DNA from: Algoriphagus sanaruensis
Lineage (GTDB): Bacteria > Bacteroidota > Bacteroidia > Cytophagales > Cyclobacteriaceae
DNA length: 64,000 nt
NCBI RefSeq assembly: GCF_001593605.1
Contig: NZ_CP012836.1
Coordinates: forward strand, 2,422,501-2,486,500
Direction of reading: 5' to 3'
Positions 27,093 to 35,844 of this stretch are shown here, one piece after another (the first letter of the stretch is position 1; every line of letters starts with the position of its first letter). The position numbers were made by a program, and so were the translations under genes. Under the pieces are notes generated by a model. It ran no database searches, had not been told where the DNA came from, and was given only the letters and a program-made list of their open reading frames with translations.

Positions 27093-28685
27093 ATGAAAAA
27101 AATAACCTGGCTATTTGCATTGACTGGATCTCTTCTTTTTGGTTCCTGTCAAAAATCATCCACCCTTTCTGAAACTGGAATAATTCCAATACCCAATGAA
27201 TTGGTAAATGGAACTGGAACTTTTGATTTGAGCCCTGATTCAGGGATAAAATTGGTAGGTCAAAATGAAAAGCTAACCCATTTGGGAGAATATTTGGCAA
27301 ACCGATTACGCCCAGCTACTGGCTTTGATCTCCCTGTTTCCTTCGATCAAGGTCAAATAATTCTTGAATTAACGGATTCAAGTTCAGATGAATCTTATAA
27401 CCTAGAAATCTCTGAAAATGAGGTAAAAATCACTGCCTCTGGTGAAGCGGGATTATTTTATGGAATTCAAACCTTCCTCCAGCTTTTTCCAGTTGAGCTA
27501 GCTTCATCTAGTGTTCAATCTGTAGAATGGACCATTCAAACGGGAAGCATTAAGGATTCGCCGGAATTTGGCTATAGAGGTGCAATGCTGGATGTGGCCC
27601 GTCATTTTATTTCTGTAGAGGATGTCAAATACTTTATTGATCAAATGGCAAGCTATAAGTTAAATTTCCTTCACCTTCATTTGTCTGATGATCAAGGATG
27701 GAGAATTGAGATAAAGTCCTGGCCGAAGCTTACAGAGATCGGTGGTTCAACTGAAGTAGGAGGTGGAAAGGGCGGATTCTACACGCAAGAAGAATATGAG
27801 GATTTGGTTGCTTATGCTGCCGAGAGATTTATTACGATTGTTCCAGAAATAGATATGCCTGGGCATACCAACGCAGCTTTGGCTTCTTATGGGGAATTAA
27901 ACCCAGGGGTAAATCTACCAGATGGTGATTTTTCGACCGTGAATAAAAAAGAGCTGGATTATCAAATGCCTTTAAAAAATCCTCAAGCTTCTGAACTTTA
28001 TACAGGCATTGAGGTAGGGTGGAGTACATTTTCTTCCGATTTAGAGCTTACTTATGCGTTTGTGGATAGTGTGGTAAGAGAAATTTCGGAATTAACTTCA
28101 GGTCCATATTTTCACATTGGTGGAGACGAATCTCACGTTACTGAAAAGGATGATTACATTTATTTTGTTGAGCGTGTTCAGGATATTGTCTCTAAATATG
28201 GGAAAACCAGCATAGGATGGGACGAAATCGCAACTGCAAAACTTTTGCCGGGAAGTGTAGCTCAATTTTGGGCAAAAGAAGAAAATGCGAAACTTGCCAA
28301 AGACCAAGGAAATCAGATTCTAATGTCACCAGCCACAAAAATGTACTTAGACATGCAGTATGATAGTACTTCTAGAATTGGATTGCATTGGGCAGCCTAC
28401 ATTGAACTAGATTCTGCGTATTTGTGGGAACCTACTGAATTTGCTTCGGGTATATCCAAGGAAAATATTTTGGGATTAGAGGCACCTTTATGGACTGAAA
28501 CGGTAACCAATCGAGCTGATATTGATTATTTGGTTTTCCCTAGGCTAGCGGCATTATCAGAGGTCGCATGGTCTTCCAAAGAGAAAAGATCCTGGGAAAG
28601 TTTCCAAAAGAGAGTGGTCTCACATGGAAAGCGTTGGGATTTAACAGGAGTAGGATTCTATAAATCACCCAAAGTAAATTGGTGA
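27093..28685 (+). CDS. Beta-N-acetylhexosaminidase, GH20
   Basis: Lipoprotein of 530 residues with lipobox Cys19 (LLFGSC). A GH20b-like N-terminal domain (to about 145) precedes the catalytic TIM barrel, where MLDVARHF, HLHLSDDQGWRIEI and PEIDMPGHTNAA mark the barrel. The catalytic pair is Asp345-Glu346 (HIGGDES); substrate-assisted cleavage removes terminal GlcNAc or GalNAc. It is divergent from the Tat-exported oxidoreductase gene and followed by a strong terminator, then a symporter gene. Probable role in chitin, glycan or peptidoglycan breakdown. Confidence 0.95.
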   Translation: MKKITWLFALTGSLLFGSCQKSSTLSETGIIPIPNELVNGTGTFDLSPDSGIKLVGQNEKLTHLGEYLANRLRPATGFDLPVSFDQGQIILELTDSSSDESYNLEISENEVKITASGEAGLFYGIQTFLQLFPVELASSSVQSVEWTIQTGSIKDSPEFGYRGAMLDVARHFISVEDVKYFIDQMASYKLNFLHLHLSDDQGWRIEIKSWPKLTEIGGSTEVGGGKGGFYTQEEYEDLVAYAAERFITIVPEIDMPGHTNAALASYGELNPGVNLPDGDFSTVNKKELDYQMPLKNPQASELYTGIEVGWSTFSSDLELTYAFVDSVVREISELTSGPYFHIGGDESHVTEKDDYIYFVERVQDIVSKYGKTSIGWDEIATAKLLPGSVAQFWAKEENAKLAKDQGNQILMSPATKMYLDMQYDSTSRIGLHWAAYIELDSAYLWEPTEFASGISKENILGLEAPLWTETVTNRADIDYLVFPRLAALSEVAWSSKEKRSWESFQKRVVSHGKRWDLTGVGFYKSPKVNW

Positions 28686-28699
28686 TTCATTTAGTAATA

Positions 28700-28732
28700 A
28701 AAAGGCCCAAAATAATTCATTTTGGGCCTTTT
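28700..28732. terminator. Intrinsic terminator of the hexosaminidase gene
   Basis: Fourteen-base perfect stem AAAAGGCCCAAAAT / ATTTTGGGCCTTTT with loop AATTC. Confidence 0.9.
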
Positions 28733-28814
28733 CATTTTTAAGTATTCTTTGAATTTGGAATTTTTGGGTCTATTATCGGGAACTGAAATTTGATTTGAAC
28801 GCACTAATTTATTT

Positions 28815-30170
28815 ATGGGAGAAATTATAGTAGAGTTTAGTAATTGGATTTGGGGCCCACCAATTTTGGTTCTTTTGTTAGGAGGGGGTACTTTCTTTTT
28901 TATTCATTCAGGATTTATTCCATTTCGCAAGATGGGACATGCTATTGAGCTTCTTCGAGGAAAATACGATGATGACTTAGCTCCTGGACAAATATCTTCT
29001 CGACAGGCACTATCCGCAGCAATTGCATCTACAGTTGGACTGGGTAATATTTCTGGAGTTGCAATTGCTCTAAATATGGGAGGTCCAGGTGCGATCTTTT
29101 GGATGTGGATAGCAGCATTTGTTGGGATGGCCACAAAATTTTATACGTGTTCACTAGCCATTATGTATCGAGGAAAGGATTCCAATGGAGTGATTCAAGG
29201 TGGTCCTATGTATGTGATTGATGAAGGCATGGGTAAAAAGTGGAAATTTCTCTCTTACATTTTCTGTATTGCCGGAGTGATTGGACTGTTGGCAATTTTT
29301 CAGGCGAATCAATTGACTGCTGTCATTCAAGCTGTTTTAATTCAGCCGGATACCTTAGAAGAGACAGTTAGAAATCGCTGGATTATTGGGATTATTATGA
29401 TGTTGCTTACAGCAACAGTTATTCTTGGAGGGATCAAACGAATTGCAGCGGTTGCCTCGAAAATGGTTCCGTTTATGGTTGGGATTTATTTCTTTACCGT
29501 CATTTTAATTGTTTTCCAATACTTAGGAGATATTCCGGATATGTTTAAGTTGATTTTTGTAGATGCCTTCACTGGAAATGCAGTAATGGGAGGTGCAGTT
29601 GGTTCAGTAATAATTGTAGGTGCACGAAGAGCTGCTTTTTCTAATGAGGCAGGAATTGGGACAGCTCCGATGGTTCACGGTCAATCCAAAAATAATGAAC
29701 CTATTCGTGAAGGTCTTATTGCGATGTTAGGTCCTTTTATTGACACTATCGTTGTTTGTACCCTGACTGCATTAGCTATCTTATTGACTGGAGTTTGGGA
29801 AAGTACAGAAAATGATGGGGTAAAATTAACTCTAGCAGCATTTGAAATGGGGATTCCTTATGTAGGAAAATATCTTCTGATGGTTTCTGTATTGGTTTTT
29901 GCACTTTCAACCATGTTTACTTATTCCTATTATGGTCATAAATGCATGAATTACCTTTTTGGGGCCAATAAAGCTGATTATTACAATTATTTCTATTTGG
30001 TAACGATTGTTGTAGGTGCAGTAGCCTCTCTAGATGTGGTGGTAAGTTTAGTTGACGGAATGTATGCCGTTATGGCCTTTCCTAATATGATTGCGGCCTT
30101 GTACTTGGCACCGAAAGTTAAGGTAGCCACAAAGGATTATTTTAATCGGATGAAATCAGGTTCTAAATGA
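28815..30170 (+). CDS. Sodium:amino-acid (alanine/glycine) symporter, AGCS family
   Basis: Inner-membrane transporter of 451 residues with about ten hydrophobic segments. The AGCS signature SNEAGIGTAPMVHG is at about 276-289, and ASTVGLGNISGVAIALNMGGPG (about 71-92) lines the substrate site. It takes up alanine or glycine with Na+. Its stop overlaps the glycerate kinase start (ATGA), so the two genes are translated together, which suggests coupled use of a C3 substrate. No clear promoter box is visible in the preceding 80 bases. Confidence 0.93.
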   Translation: MGEIIVEFSNWIWGPPILVLLLGGGTFFFIHSGFIPFRKMGHAIELLRGKYDDDLAPGQISSRQALSAAIASTVGLGNISGVAIALNMGGPGAIFWMWIAAFVGMATKFYTCSLAIMYRGKDSNGVIQGGPMYVIDEGMGKKWKFLSYIFCIAGVIGLLAIFQANQLTAVIQAVLIQPDTLEETVRNRWIIGIIMMLLTATVILGGIKRIAAVASKMVPFMVGIYFFTVILIVFQYLGDIPDMFKLIFVDAFTGNAVMGGAVGSVIIVGARRAAFSNEAGIGTAPMVHGQSKNNEPIREGLIAMLGPFIDTIVVCTLTALAILLTGVWESTENDGVKLTLAAFEMGIPYVGKYLLMVSVLVFALSTMFTYSYYGHKCMNYLFGANKADYYNYFYLVTIVVGAVASLDVVVSLVDGMYAVMAFPNMIAALYLAPKVKVATKDYFNRMKSGSK

Positions 30171-31276
30171 ATTTCCTTGTAGCCCCGAATGCCTTTAAAG
30201 AAACTATTTCTGGCAAAGAAGCTACTGAAATAATTTTTAGGGAATTAAGGAAAGGATTTCCATCTGGATCCATTCAAGAGCAAGCCATTGCTGATGGGGG
30301 AGATGGAACTTGTACACTTTTGATAGATTCCCTTAAGTTGGACCGAGTCCCTTGTGATACCCTTGATCCACTTGGAAGGCCAGTTAGTGGGTTTTTTGGT
30401 TTTGATTCCTATCATAAGCGAGCTCTTTTGGATGTGTCTACCGCTAGCGGATTAAGCTTGTTAGATTCTTATGAGAAAAACCCTTCCAATACATCAACAT
30501 TTGGAACAGGCTTGATAATAAAGAAAGCCATTGAATTTGGAGCGGAAGAGATAATCTTAGGCTTAGGGGGAAGTGCTACTGTGGATCTAGGAATCGGAAT
30601 ATTAGGAGCGCTCGGATTCATCTTTTTAGATTCGAAAGGGAGAGAATTGGGCCCCTATACTCCAGGTTTAATTTTTAAAATAAAGCATATTCAGCGTCCG
30701 CTTTATCTGCCAAATATTAAGTTTTCCTTGTTATGTGACGTTAAAAATTACCTTATAGGCGAAGAGGGGGCTGTTCGTGTATTTGGTCCTCAAAAGGGAT
30801 TAAGTGAATCGGATTTACCCAATTTTGAAAATGAATTGAGCAGGTGTCTTGAATTATTAGCCTCAAAATCTAAACTTACCTTTACAGATCGTGAAGGTTT
30901 TGGTGCCGCTGGAGGTATAGCAGCAGGATTATCCCTTTTTTTTTCTTTAGAAATGAAATATGGTGCCCGTCATTTTTTTGAATTAGTCCATATGGAAGAA
31001 AAAGTTAGAGTCTGCGACTGGATTTTAACAGGTGAGGGAAAATATGACAGGCAGAGTACTCAAGGAAAAGGATGCTATGAGTTACTTCAATTGGCGAAAT
31101 CGGAAGGTAAAAAAATAGCTATTATCACTTCGGGAAATGAGGCTAGTGAAGAGGAGTTTGATTTGGTAATTCAGTTGCCTGATTTAGATTTTTCTAAAAC
31201 AGACTTTAAAGAAGTTGCTAAGGAAAATTTAGGGCTGGCTGTGGCAAAAGCCAAGCCCTATTTTAAAATACTTTAG
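30167..31276 (+). CDS. Glycerate kinase, GarK/GlxK type
   Basis: 369-residue kinase of the type-II glycerate kinase family (glycerate 2-kinase). The opening FLVAPNAFKETISGKEA and the catalytic ADGGDGT (about 43-49) are diagnostic; LGLGGSATVDLG (about 130-141) and a late TGEGKYDRQS complete the pattern. It makes 2-phosphoglycerate for glycolysis. It overlaps the AGCS symporter gene by four bases, and ends two bases before the convergent DUF6526 gene. Confidence 0.92.
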   Translation: MNFLVAPNAFKETISGKEATEIIFRELRKGFPSGSIQEQAIADGGDGTCTLLIDSLKLDRVPCDTLDPLGRPVSGFFGFDSYHKRALLDVSTASGLSLLDSYEKNPSNTSTFGTGLIIKKAIEFGAEEIILGLGGSATVDLGIGILGALGFIFLDSKGRELGPYTPGLIFKIKHIQRPLYLPNIKFSLLCDVKNYLIGEEGAVRVFGPQKGLSESDLPNFENELSRCLELLASKSKLTFTDREGFGAAGGIAAGLSLFFSLEMKYGARHFFELVHMEEKVRVCDWILTGEGKYDRQSTQGKGCYELLQLAKSEGKKIAIITSGNEASEEEFDLVIQLPDLDFSKTDFKEVAKENLGLAVAKAKPYFKIL

Positions 31277-31277
31277 T

Positions 31278-31700
31278 TTAAACTCGGATAAAATCCCCTT
31301 GCCAATCTTTTATTTTCAGCTTGATCTCTTTTGGGCTAAGGTTTTTTGATACCGCTTCTTCGATCAACCCTAAGATTTCTAAATCGGATGCGAATCGAAG
31401 GGCGATTATTTGACTAAGTCTTAAATTCTTTTCTACCGAATAAAAAGAAGAGCCTGTAAGATGAAAATATCTTGCTCTCATTTCATTAAGAATGATTCGA
31501 TTTTGAAGTTTAAGAGCATAAATCCTTGCCAAAAATGGAATTAATACGATGACTCCAGCAACCAATAAATCAAATAAGGAGTCAATTGTGCCATCATATT
31601 TGTAAACAGAAACGCCAAGAATAATCAATGTGATCGGAGTAAGAACAAAATGATGGAATGGATAGTATCGGGCGTGGTTTTGGTAGTTTTGTTTTTTCAT
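31278..31700 (-). CDS. DUF6526-family membrane protein
   Basis: 140 residues with two transmembrane helices (about 18-34 and 42-60) and the motif NHARYYPFHHFVL near the N-terminus, followed by a cytosolic helix-rich part (ALRFASDLEILGLIEEAV). I match this to DUF6526, a small Bacteroidota family of unknown role. The start is only 14 bases from the T run of a terminator upstream, so it needs its own promoter or depends on readthrough. Confidence 0.75.
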   Translation of the reverse strand: MKKQNYQNHARYYPFHHFVLTPITLIILGVSVYKYDGTIDSLFDLLVAGVIVLIPFLARIYALKLQNRIILNEMRARYFHLTGSSFYSVEKNLRLSQIIALRFASDLEILGLIEEAVSKNLSPKEIKLKIKDWQGDFIRV

Positions 31701-31713
31701 GACTGAGTTTAAT

Positions 31714-31741
31714 AAAAAAAGGAGGCATAAGCCTCCTTTTT
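31714..31741. terminator. Bidirectional intrinsic terminator
   Basis: Stem GGAGGC ATAA GCCTCC flanked by A and T runs; on the minus strand it ends the 49-residue membrane protein gene. Confidence 0.85.
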
Positions 31742-31758
31742 AAAATGGTATATCTAGA

Positions 31759-31908
31759 TCAATGATCTGCTTTCTTTTTCTTACCTAATGTGTTTCTGGC
31801 ATCCATCACAGATAATCCTGCTCCAAGACCAATCAGAATGCACACAATCAGCAAGAATAACTGTGCGCCTGACATAATAGGAGAACTGAAAATACTTAAT
31901 AGCGTCAT
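31759..31908 (-). CDS. 49-residue single-pass membrane protein
   Basis: A small gene reading MTLLSIFSSPIMSG then a hydrophobic helix (about 15-33, QLFLLIVCILIGLGAGLSV) and a basic tail with LGKKKKADH. It has a full promoter match upstream (31939-31969) and a terminator 18 bases after the stop codon, which strongly supports a real transcript. Positive-inside topology puts the KKKK tail in the cytoplasm. No family is recognised. Confidence 0.6.
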   Translation of the reverse strand: MTLLSIFSSPIMSGAQLFLLIVCILIGLGAGLSVMDARNTLGKKKKADH

Positions 31909-31938
31909 ATTAATAGTTTTTATGTGCTTATGAATGCC

Positions 31939-31969
31939 CGAAGATAAAACTCGTTGGGGAGTTTACCAA
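31939..31969 (-). promoter_or_regulatory. Promoter of the 49-residue membrane protein gene
   Basis: Minus strand: TTG (31967-31969), 20 bases, then TATCTTCG (31939-31946), which differs from TAnnTTTG at one position; the ATG is 31 bases downstream. Confidence 0.6.
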
Positions 31970-31995
31970 GTGACAGAAAAGGTTTGCAAGCTAAC

Positions 31996-32199
31996 TTATT
32001 CAAAGTCGTCCTCGAAGTCCTCATCCTCTTCAGAGAAATCATCTTCGAAGTCTTCATCTTCCTCTTCAAAGTCAACAAAATTGTCGTCTACAAATTCGTT
32101 TTCTTCGTCAAGATCGTATTCATCTTCAAAGTCATCTCCAAATTCATCCTCATCTTCCATGTCGTCAAATTCGTCGAAATCTTCTTCAAAATCCTCCAT
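31996..32199 (-). CDS. Small polyacidic protein
   Basis: 67 residues made almost only of Asp, Glu and Phe in a loose repeat (DFEEDFDEFDD, EDEDFEDDFSEEDEDFEDDF), with no positively charged residue. This is the most acidic protein in the window. The opposite strand carries an open frame of Ser/Lys repeats, which is the expected mirror of a GAA/GAT-rich gene; I choose the minus strand because of its own ATG, the neighbouring minus-strand genes and the acidic-protein habit of Bacteroidota. Function unknown: perhaps a metal-ion or basic-protein binder. Confidence 0.55.
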   Translation of the reverse strand: MEDFEEDFDEFDDMEDEDEFGDDFEDEYDLDEENEFVDDNFVDFEEEDEDFEDDFSEEDEDFEDDFE

Positions 32200-32257
32200 A
32201 GCTAAATATTTAAAGGGTTTTATTAATAGAACGGTACGAAATAAGGCAAAAATTCAA

Positions 32258-32743
32258 TTACACCAATGCAGGTTGGTTTAATTTTTTTTCAACGCGCAAT
32301 GCATCTGAAATTTCTTGGTTTTCGATCCATTTTTCACGAAGTAAATTTGCCCAAGTCTGCATGTATAAAATCACATCTTCTCTTGAATTTTGATTCATTT
32401 TATCCCTGCGTTCTTTTGGAATTTGTCTCAAAATGGTTTGATCAGATAATCGTTCTAAATGAGCCAAATCGTCAATGGAAAGCCCTGCATCTATCATTTT
32501 GGAAATCATTAAATCCATAGGGTAACCACTTGTTGGGCAATAGTCTATAAGTTGCTCATTCCAATCCCCATGACGCTGCATTGCGTATTGATGAATTTCG
32601 CCTTTTGTGAGTTTGGTAAGTTCTTGAGCCAAGTTTCCACAATTACAAGCTCCCATATGGCCCCACTCGTAGGGAGCCCCAGTTTGAAGTTTTAGAACAG
32701 TTCGTTCTATTGCTGAAATGAGTTGAGGATTTGGTTTAGCCAT
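32258..32743 (-). CDS. Conserved hypothetical protein with a CNCGN motif
   Basis: 161 residues, soluble, mostly helical, opening MAKPNPQLISAIERTVLKLQ. The motif MGACNCGNLAQEL at about 30-42 and a later DYCPTSGYPMD look like a metal- or nucleotide-binding site. I do not recognise the family. It is the upstream neighbour of the polyacidic gene (58 bases apart, same strand); the two could be one transcript, but no promoter match or terminator is seen to settle this. Confidence 0.65.
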   Translation of the reverse strand: MAKPNPQLISAIERTVLKLQTGAPYEWGHMGACNCGNLAQELTKLTKGEIHQYAMQRHGDWNEQLIDYCPTSGYPMDLMISKMIDAGLSIDDLAHLERLSDQTILRQIPKERRDKMNQNSREDVILYMQTWANLLREKWIENQEISDALRVEKKLNQPALV

Positions 32744-32795
32744 AATCTAGGTTTTTATCCTAAACTAATTTTAAAATCCTGTGTTTTCAAAAGTT

Positions 32796-32824
32796 CAAAA
32801 AAAAACTGATCGATTTGATCAGTT
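32796..32824 (-). terminator. Intrinsic terminator overlapping a stop codon
   Basis: Minus strand AACTGATC / GATCAGTT stem followed by a long T run; the TGA of the response regulator gene (32819-32821) is inside the stem. Confidence 0.75.
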
Positions 32825-33175
32825 AAATATGTGCTTTATGTACTTTTTGATGAGAGGTTTTGAGAGATAATCTTTGACTATTTGGTATTGACTTGCTTTG
32901 CTGATATCCCTTTCATCAACAGAACTACTCAATATATAAATTTGAGCATCTGAACCTGAAGGTCTAAAGCAATCTAAAAAATCCCATCCTGTCATTTCTG
33001 GCATATTTAAGTCTAGAAATAAGTAGTGTGGATTTATCGAATCGATTTCCTCCAAGGCTTTTTTGGCACTTTGATACTTGAAAAACTTACAAGGCTCCTT
33101 GACATTCTTGGAAATAAGTTTTTCAGTCACAAAAGTGCTGATTGGGTCATCATCTATGAGTACGATAGTTAGCAT
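32819..33175 (-). CDS. Receiver-only response regulator
   Basis: 118 residues: a single CheY-type receiver with the acidic pocket IDDDP, phospho-acceptor Asp in FLDLNMPEMTGWDF (about residue 59), LSSSV and the conserved Lys of LSKPL. No output domain. I start at ATG 33175; the longer frame begins at 33247 inside the promoter. It has an exact promoter of its own and a terminator over its stop codon, so it is an autonomous gene with no adjacent kinase. Probably a stand-alone phosphorelay shuttle. Confidence 0.88.
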   Translation of the reverse strand: MLTIVLIDDDPISTFVTEKLISKNVKEPCKFFKYQSAKKALEEIDSINPHYLFLDLNMPEMTGWDFLDCFRPSGSDAQIYILSSSVDERDISKASQYQIVKDYLSKPLIKKYIKHIFN

Positions 33176-33217
33176 TAAGATGCAAAAATTTGCTGGTGAA
33201 ATACAATAATCGTTATA

Positions 33218-33247
33218 CAAAAGTATAACTTTATTTAGAGTTAGCAA
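33218..33247 (-). promoter_or_regulatory. Promoter of the first receiver-only regulator
   Basis: Minus strand: TTG (33245-33247), 19 bases, exact TACTTTTG (33218-33225). Confidence 0.75.
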
Positions 33248-33285
33248 ATTTTTTGCCAGAAAAATCGATTTACATTCTTTGATTT

Positions 33286-33597
33286 TTAGGGTCTAAATTT
33301 TTCTTTTCCTACCAGAAGATCGAAAAATAATTTAAAATCAGATACTAGGCTAAAAAAGGGATATTTAAAGGTAGCGGGTTTGTTTTTTTCAAAGAAAAAA
33401 TGTCCAACCCAAGCAAATCCATAGCCGACGAAAGGAATGGAAGCCAACCAATGGTAATTTCCAAGGTAGAGAGATGCGGCTAAGATCAAGAATAAAAGGC
33501 CGGTGCCTACAAAGTGAAGACTTCGGCATGTTGGGTTTTGGTGTTCTTCTAAGTAATAAGGATAGAATTCTTTGAGGGTTTTATATTCTTTGCTCAT
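33286..33597 (-). CDS. DUF962 / Mpo1-like membrane protein
   Basis: 103 residues with two hydrophobic segments (about 29-45 and 49-67). The motifs EHQNPTCRSLHFVGT and WVGHFFFEKNKPATF carry the conserved histidines of the yeast Mpo1 2-hydroxy-fatty-acid dioxygenase family (DUF962). Bacterial members are uncharacterised; an iron-dependent role on lipids is possible. It overlaps the DUF4136 gene by four bases and is therefore translationally coupled to it. Confidence 0.85.
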   Translation of the reverse strand: MSKEYKTLKEFYPYYLEEHQNPTCRSLHFVGTGLLFLILAASLYLGNYHWLASIPFVGYGFAWVGHFFFEKNKPATFKYPFFSLVSDFKLFFDLLVGKEKFRP

Positions 33598-34175
33598 AAG
33601 GTTGGATTTTGAGTTTCATTTAGAAATTTTTCTAAGACCTTATCCAAGGTCTTGCTTACTTTTTTCGATTTATACTTAGGTGATGTGACCTCCGTCACTC
33701 CGGTAAGAGTCATTAGAAATTTATCCTTAGAAGGGTCGATAAAGTCAAGAATTACTTGAAGTAATTCATAATTCTCAGTATTTACCCTTCTTCCTCCCAT
33801 TGGATTGTAAAAACGGTTGAAAAACCATGGATCATAAACTCGATAGCCCCAAAATGGATATGGATTAATATTTTGGACAACATCTCGCTGTCTTAGATCT
33901 TCATTGGAACGATAACGAATTACTAAATCCGGTTTCTTAGAGTCATATACTAATCCTACAAGTTCAAGTTTGGTCTTTATTTCTTGCTGAACCATTTCAT
34001 CTAAACTTGCATCAGAAAACCCACGAATTCCGACTTCTTGGTTAATAATTACAAAGGACCGATAGGGCTTGGATATAGGAATTTCTGCATTTTCCTTAAA
34101 AATATCTATTGCACTACACCCGCAACTGAGTATCCAAACAAGGCAAATTGATATCCATTGTGCAAATCGAGGCAT
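33594..34175 (-). CDS. DUF4136-family lipoprotein
   Basis: 193 residues with a short signal ending at a Cys pair (LSCGC, Cys18/Cys20), so probably membrane-anchored. The DUF4136 core is visible: EVGIRGFSDASLDEMVQQEIKTKLELVG, then LVIRYRSNE and later FDIDPSKDK-like strands. A periplasmic or outer-membrane lipoprotein common in Bacteroidota, of unknown function. Its stop overlaps the DUF962 start (ATGA), so the two form an operon. Confidence 0.78.
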   Translation of the reverse strand: MPRFAQWISICLVWILSCGCSAIDIFKENAEIPISKPYRSFVIINQEVGIRGFSDASLDEMVQQEIKTKLELVGLVYDSKKPDLVIRYRSNEDLRQRDVVQNINPYPFWGYRVYDPWFFNRFYNPMGGRRVNTENYELLQVILDFIDPSKDKFLMTLTGVTEVTSPKYKSKKVSKTLDKVLEKFLNETQNPTL

Positions 34176-34271
34176 GTAGAAGTTTATTAATTGAATTGAA
34201 ATTTACTTTTTCTTCCTAAACGAAAAAACGCCTGTTTTGTGAAATAATTTTCACCCTTTAAAAGGTCTTTC

Positions 34272-34279
34272 TATTTTTG
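34272..34279 (+). promoter_or_regulatory. -7 box of the dCMP deaminase gene
   Basis: Exact TATTTTTG ending 7 bases before ATG 34287, which would make the transcript almost leaderless; the alternative in-frame ATG 34293 would leave a slightly longer leader. Confidence 0.45.
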
Positions 34280-34286
34280 ACCAATT

Positions 34287-34772
34287 ATGGATATGCGACC
34301 GGACTTTGATGATATTTTTATGGATTTGGCAGTTAATCTCGCCAAACGCTCACATTGTATTAAAAAACATGTAGGTGCAGTTTTGACCAAAGACACTCGA
34401 ATAATCTCAATTGGATATAATGGGCCTCCTGCGGGTACGCATAATTGTGATATTGAATTTCCAGAACATGGATGTGCTAGAGATAGTAAGGGAAGTTGTT
34501 CTTTGGCGCTGCATGCGGAACAAAATGCCATTCTTTATGCTGTAAAAAATAATACCGCGGTAGAAGGCTCAACCCTTTATGTTACTTTAGCACCCTGTCT
34601 AGCATGCGCTCGAATTATTTTTTCTATGGGGATTTCTAAGGTTATTTATCTCTTTTCCTATGCCGAATACAAAGGTATTGGGAGTGACGAGGGAGTTGAT
34701 TTTCTTAGAAAATTCGGGGTTTCTGTGGAGAAATATGCAAAAGAAATACTCGTTGCTGATCCACTAATCTAA
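34287..34772 (+). CDS. Deoxycytidylate (dCMP) deaminase
   Basis: 161-residue zinc enzyme converting dCMP to dUMP for thymidylate synthesis. It carries the zinc-site motifs HAEQNAIL (His-Ala-Glu) and APCLACAR (Pro-Cys-x-x-Cys), and the substrate-pocket segment SIGYNGPPAGTHNCD. It could start at Met1 or Met3 (ATG 34293, MRPDFDDIF), because the first residues are not well conserved. It converges with murB, overlapping it by four bases. Confidence 0.92.
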   Translation: MDMRPDFDDIFMDLAVNLAKRSHCIKKHVGAVLTKDTRIISIGYNGPPAGTHNCDIEFPEHGCARDSKGSCSLALHAEQNAILYAVKNNTAVEGSTLYVTLAPCLACARIIFSMGISKVIYLFSYAEYKGIGSDEGVDFLRKFGVSVEKYAKEILVADPLI

Positions 34773-35782
34773 ATGAAATTAACTTCTGTATGTAAATCAA
34801 TCCCAAATTTTTGAAGGATATCGTTTTGAATTTGTTGAGCTAGGGATTTGATTTCTTCTCCAGATCCATTTCCATAATTCACCAATACTAAAGCCTGTTT
34901 TTCGTGGACTCCCACATTCCCTATCTTTTTTCCTTTCCAACCCGCTTGTTCAATCAACCATCCTGCTGGAATTTTTATTCCGTTTTCGTTTGGATAATTA
35001 GGTAGGGTAGGGAATCTTTTCAAAAGCTTTTCAAAAGTAGTCGAATCAATCGTTGGGTTTTTAAAAAATGAACCAGCATTTCCTATTTCGACAGGGTCTG
35101 GGAGTTTTGATTTTCTGATTTGAATTACAGCATTGCTGACCTCTTTTATGCCAGGATTATGGATTCCCATTTCTTTTAATGTCTCTCGAATGGTCCCATA
35201 GTCTAAATTCAACTTAGGTTGTTTTTGAAGTCGAAACGTAACTGATGTGATTACAAATTGATCTTTAAATTGATGTTTGAAGACACTCTCTCGGTATCCA
35301 AATTCACATTCATCAAAACTGAAATCAATTACCTCTAAGCTTTTTTTATTCAAGGCTTTAAGGCTTTGAAAAACATCTTTTAATTCTACTCCATAAGCAC
35401 CAATATTTTGCATGGGTGAGGCACCAACAGTACCTGGTATCAAGGATAGATTTTCGATTCCTGCCCATTTATTGGCAATAGAAATCTGAACCCATTCATG
35501 CCAACTTTGGCCAGCACCTACTTCCACGAAAACTTCATTTTCAGTCTCTTCAATTACCTGAATTCCTAATATTTCAATCTTTATCACCAAGCCCTTGACT
35601 TCTTGAGTCAACAAAATATTACTTCCTCCTCCTAAAATAAGAACTGGTAGGTTGTGATCATTCGCCCATGAAAGAGCATCTTTTAATTCTTCAATGCTCG
35701 AAACTGTCGTGAAAAAAGCCGCCTTTTTATCGATTCCAAAAGTATTAAAAGGTTTAAGGGAAATGTTTTCTAGTATCTTCAT
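34769..35782 (-). CDS. murB: UDP-N-acetylmuramate dehydrogenase
   Basis: FAD enzyme of peptidoglycan synthesis (337 residues) that reduces UDP-GlcNAc-enolpyruvate. The FAD-binding ILGGGSNILL is at about 49-58, SLIPGTVGASPMQNIGAYG contains the flavin contacts, YRESVF holds the substrate-binding Tyr-Arg, and NAGSFFKNP carries the catalytic Ser. Length and order are those of the E. coli (type I) enzyme. It is divergent from the aspartoacylase-like gene. Confidence 0.95.
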   Translation of the reverse strand: MKILENISLKPFNTFGIDKKAAFFTTVSSIEELKDALSWANDHNLPVLILGGGSNILLTQEVKGLVIKIEILGIQVIEETENEVFVEVGAGQSWHEWVQISIANKWAGIENLSLIPGTVGASPMQNIGAYGVELKDVFQSLKALNKKSLEVIDFSFDECEFGYRESVFKHQFKDQFVITSVTFRLQKQPKLNLDYGTIRETLKEMGIHNPGIKEVSNAVIQIRKSKLPDPVEIGNAGSFFKNPTIDSTTFEKLLKRFPTLPNYPNENGIKIPAGWLIEQAGWKGKKIGNVGVHEKQALVLVNYGNGSGEEIKSLAQQIQNDILQKFGIDLHTEVNFI

Positions 35783-35844
35783 GGACTTAATTTGTGCTAC
35801 GAATTAAACAAGAATTTAGCCAAAGGAAAACTGAGGAAAATGCC

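Noticed and set aside
31934..32281. Ser/Lys-repeat frame on the plus strand
   Set aside because: It is the mirror of the minus-strand acidic gene, since GAA/GAT-rich codons read as Ser/Lys on the other strand, and it overlaps the end of the CNCGN gene.
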